DNA of 64,000 nucleotides, taken from assembly GCA_003288255.1 (NCBI GenBank), contig CP026600.1, positions 186,001 through 250,000 on the forward strand, written 5' to 3'. The position numbers were made by a program, and so were the translations under genes. Below the pieces are notes generated by a model. The model did no database searches. It was not told where the DNA came from and worked only from the letters and a program-made list of their open reading frames with translations. Origin of the DNA: Clostridiaceae bacterium 14S0207 (GTDB lineage Bacteria; Bacillota; Clostridia; Clostridiales; Clostridiaceae). This document shows positions 63,986 through 64,000 of the stretch, one piece after another (position 1 is the first letter of the stretch; each line of letters opens with the position of its first letter).

Positions 63986-64000
63986 AGGAGTAATTTTACA

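Overview
The window looks like chromosome of a low-GC, spore-forming Firmicute, most likely Clostridium sensu stricto. Reasons: very AT-rich DNA, AGGAGG/GGGGG-type ribosome binding sites, CdaA/CdaR, a glmS ribozyme, butyrate-kinase-like genes, a SleB/CwlJ-type cortex hydrolase, DUF1540 and Cys-rich small proteins, and many nucleoside and ABC systems. I cannot name the species. There are no rRNA or tRNA genes, no CRISPR array and no intact prophage.

Layout. 1-422: 3'-truncated ispF. 650-5280: a YtrA-type GntR repressor with its palindromic operator, an ABC ATPase, two permeases and a NatAB-like exporter. 5500-8300: a frameshifted CPBP protease, a stem-loop, a small basic ORF, a tight cluster of DnaA boxes, an RsgI-like anti-sigma protein and a long non-coding stretch. 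8300-15400: a purine-nucleoside salvage block with a BMP lipoprotein, an RbsA-type double ATPase, two permeases and two nucleoside hydrolases, then a CopZ-like protein. 15660-20200: a second ABC exporter locus. 20400-21800: CymR-like regulator and cysK. 21978-23171: a large-serine-recombinase protein with no catalytic domain. 24600-27150: citrate-lyase maturation genes (split citC, citXG) without citDEF.

27144-36583: TPR membrane protein, thioredoxin, SleB-like hydrolase, cdaA-cdaR, an FAD dehydrogenase and two diverged butyrate-kinase paralogues. 36657-41094: YeiH-type exporter with divergent LysR regulator, YdcF, a gluzincin-like protein and a hypothetical. 41303-45310: lacZ and ung on the minus strand, each followed by a copy of a GGGACGGTTCAT hairpin repeat. 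45995-51550: glmM, a HAD lipoprotein phosphatase, and glmS behind its ribozyme. 52034-64000: polymerase/ligase-like membrane protein, third nucleoside hydrolase, aldehyde dehydrogenase, patatin, DUF4184 protein, a MATE gene broken by an in-frame TGA, a VanY-like carboxypeptidase and a BcrAB-like ABC exporter.

Connections. c-di-AMP synthesis (cdaA/cdaR) and amino-sugar synthesis (glmM, glmS) are near neighbours but are separated by about 13 kb of other genes, unlike the compact cdaA-cdaR-glmM operon of many Firmicutes. Nucleoside uptake feeds base/ribose cleavage. Four genes are interrupted: CPBP twice, citC once, MATE once, and the recombinase is truncated. The three frameshifts all need one extra base in a homopolymer, so sequencing error must be weighed against real decay or recoding. 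The citC break sits exactly on an A_AAA_AAG slippery heptamer. The best candidates for new biology are the catalytic-domain-less recombinase with its own strong promoter, the complementary degenerate butyrate-kinase pair, the citC slippery site and the DnaA-box cluster.
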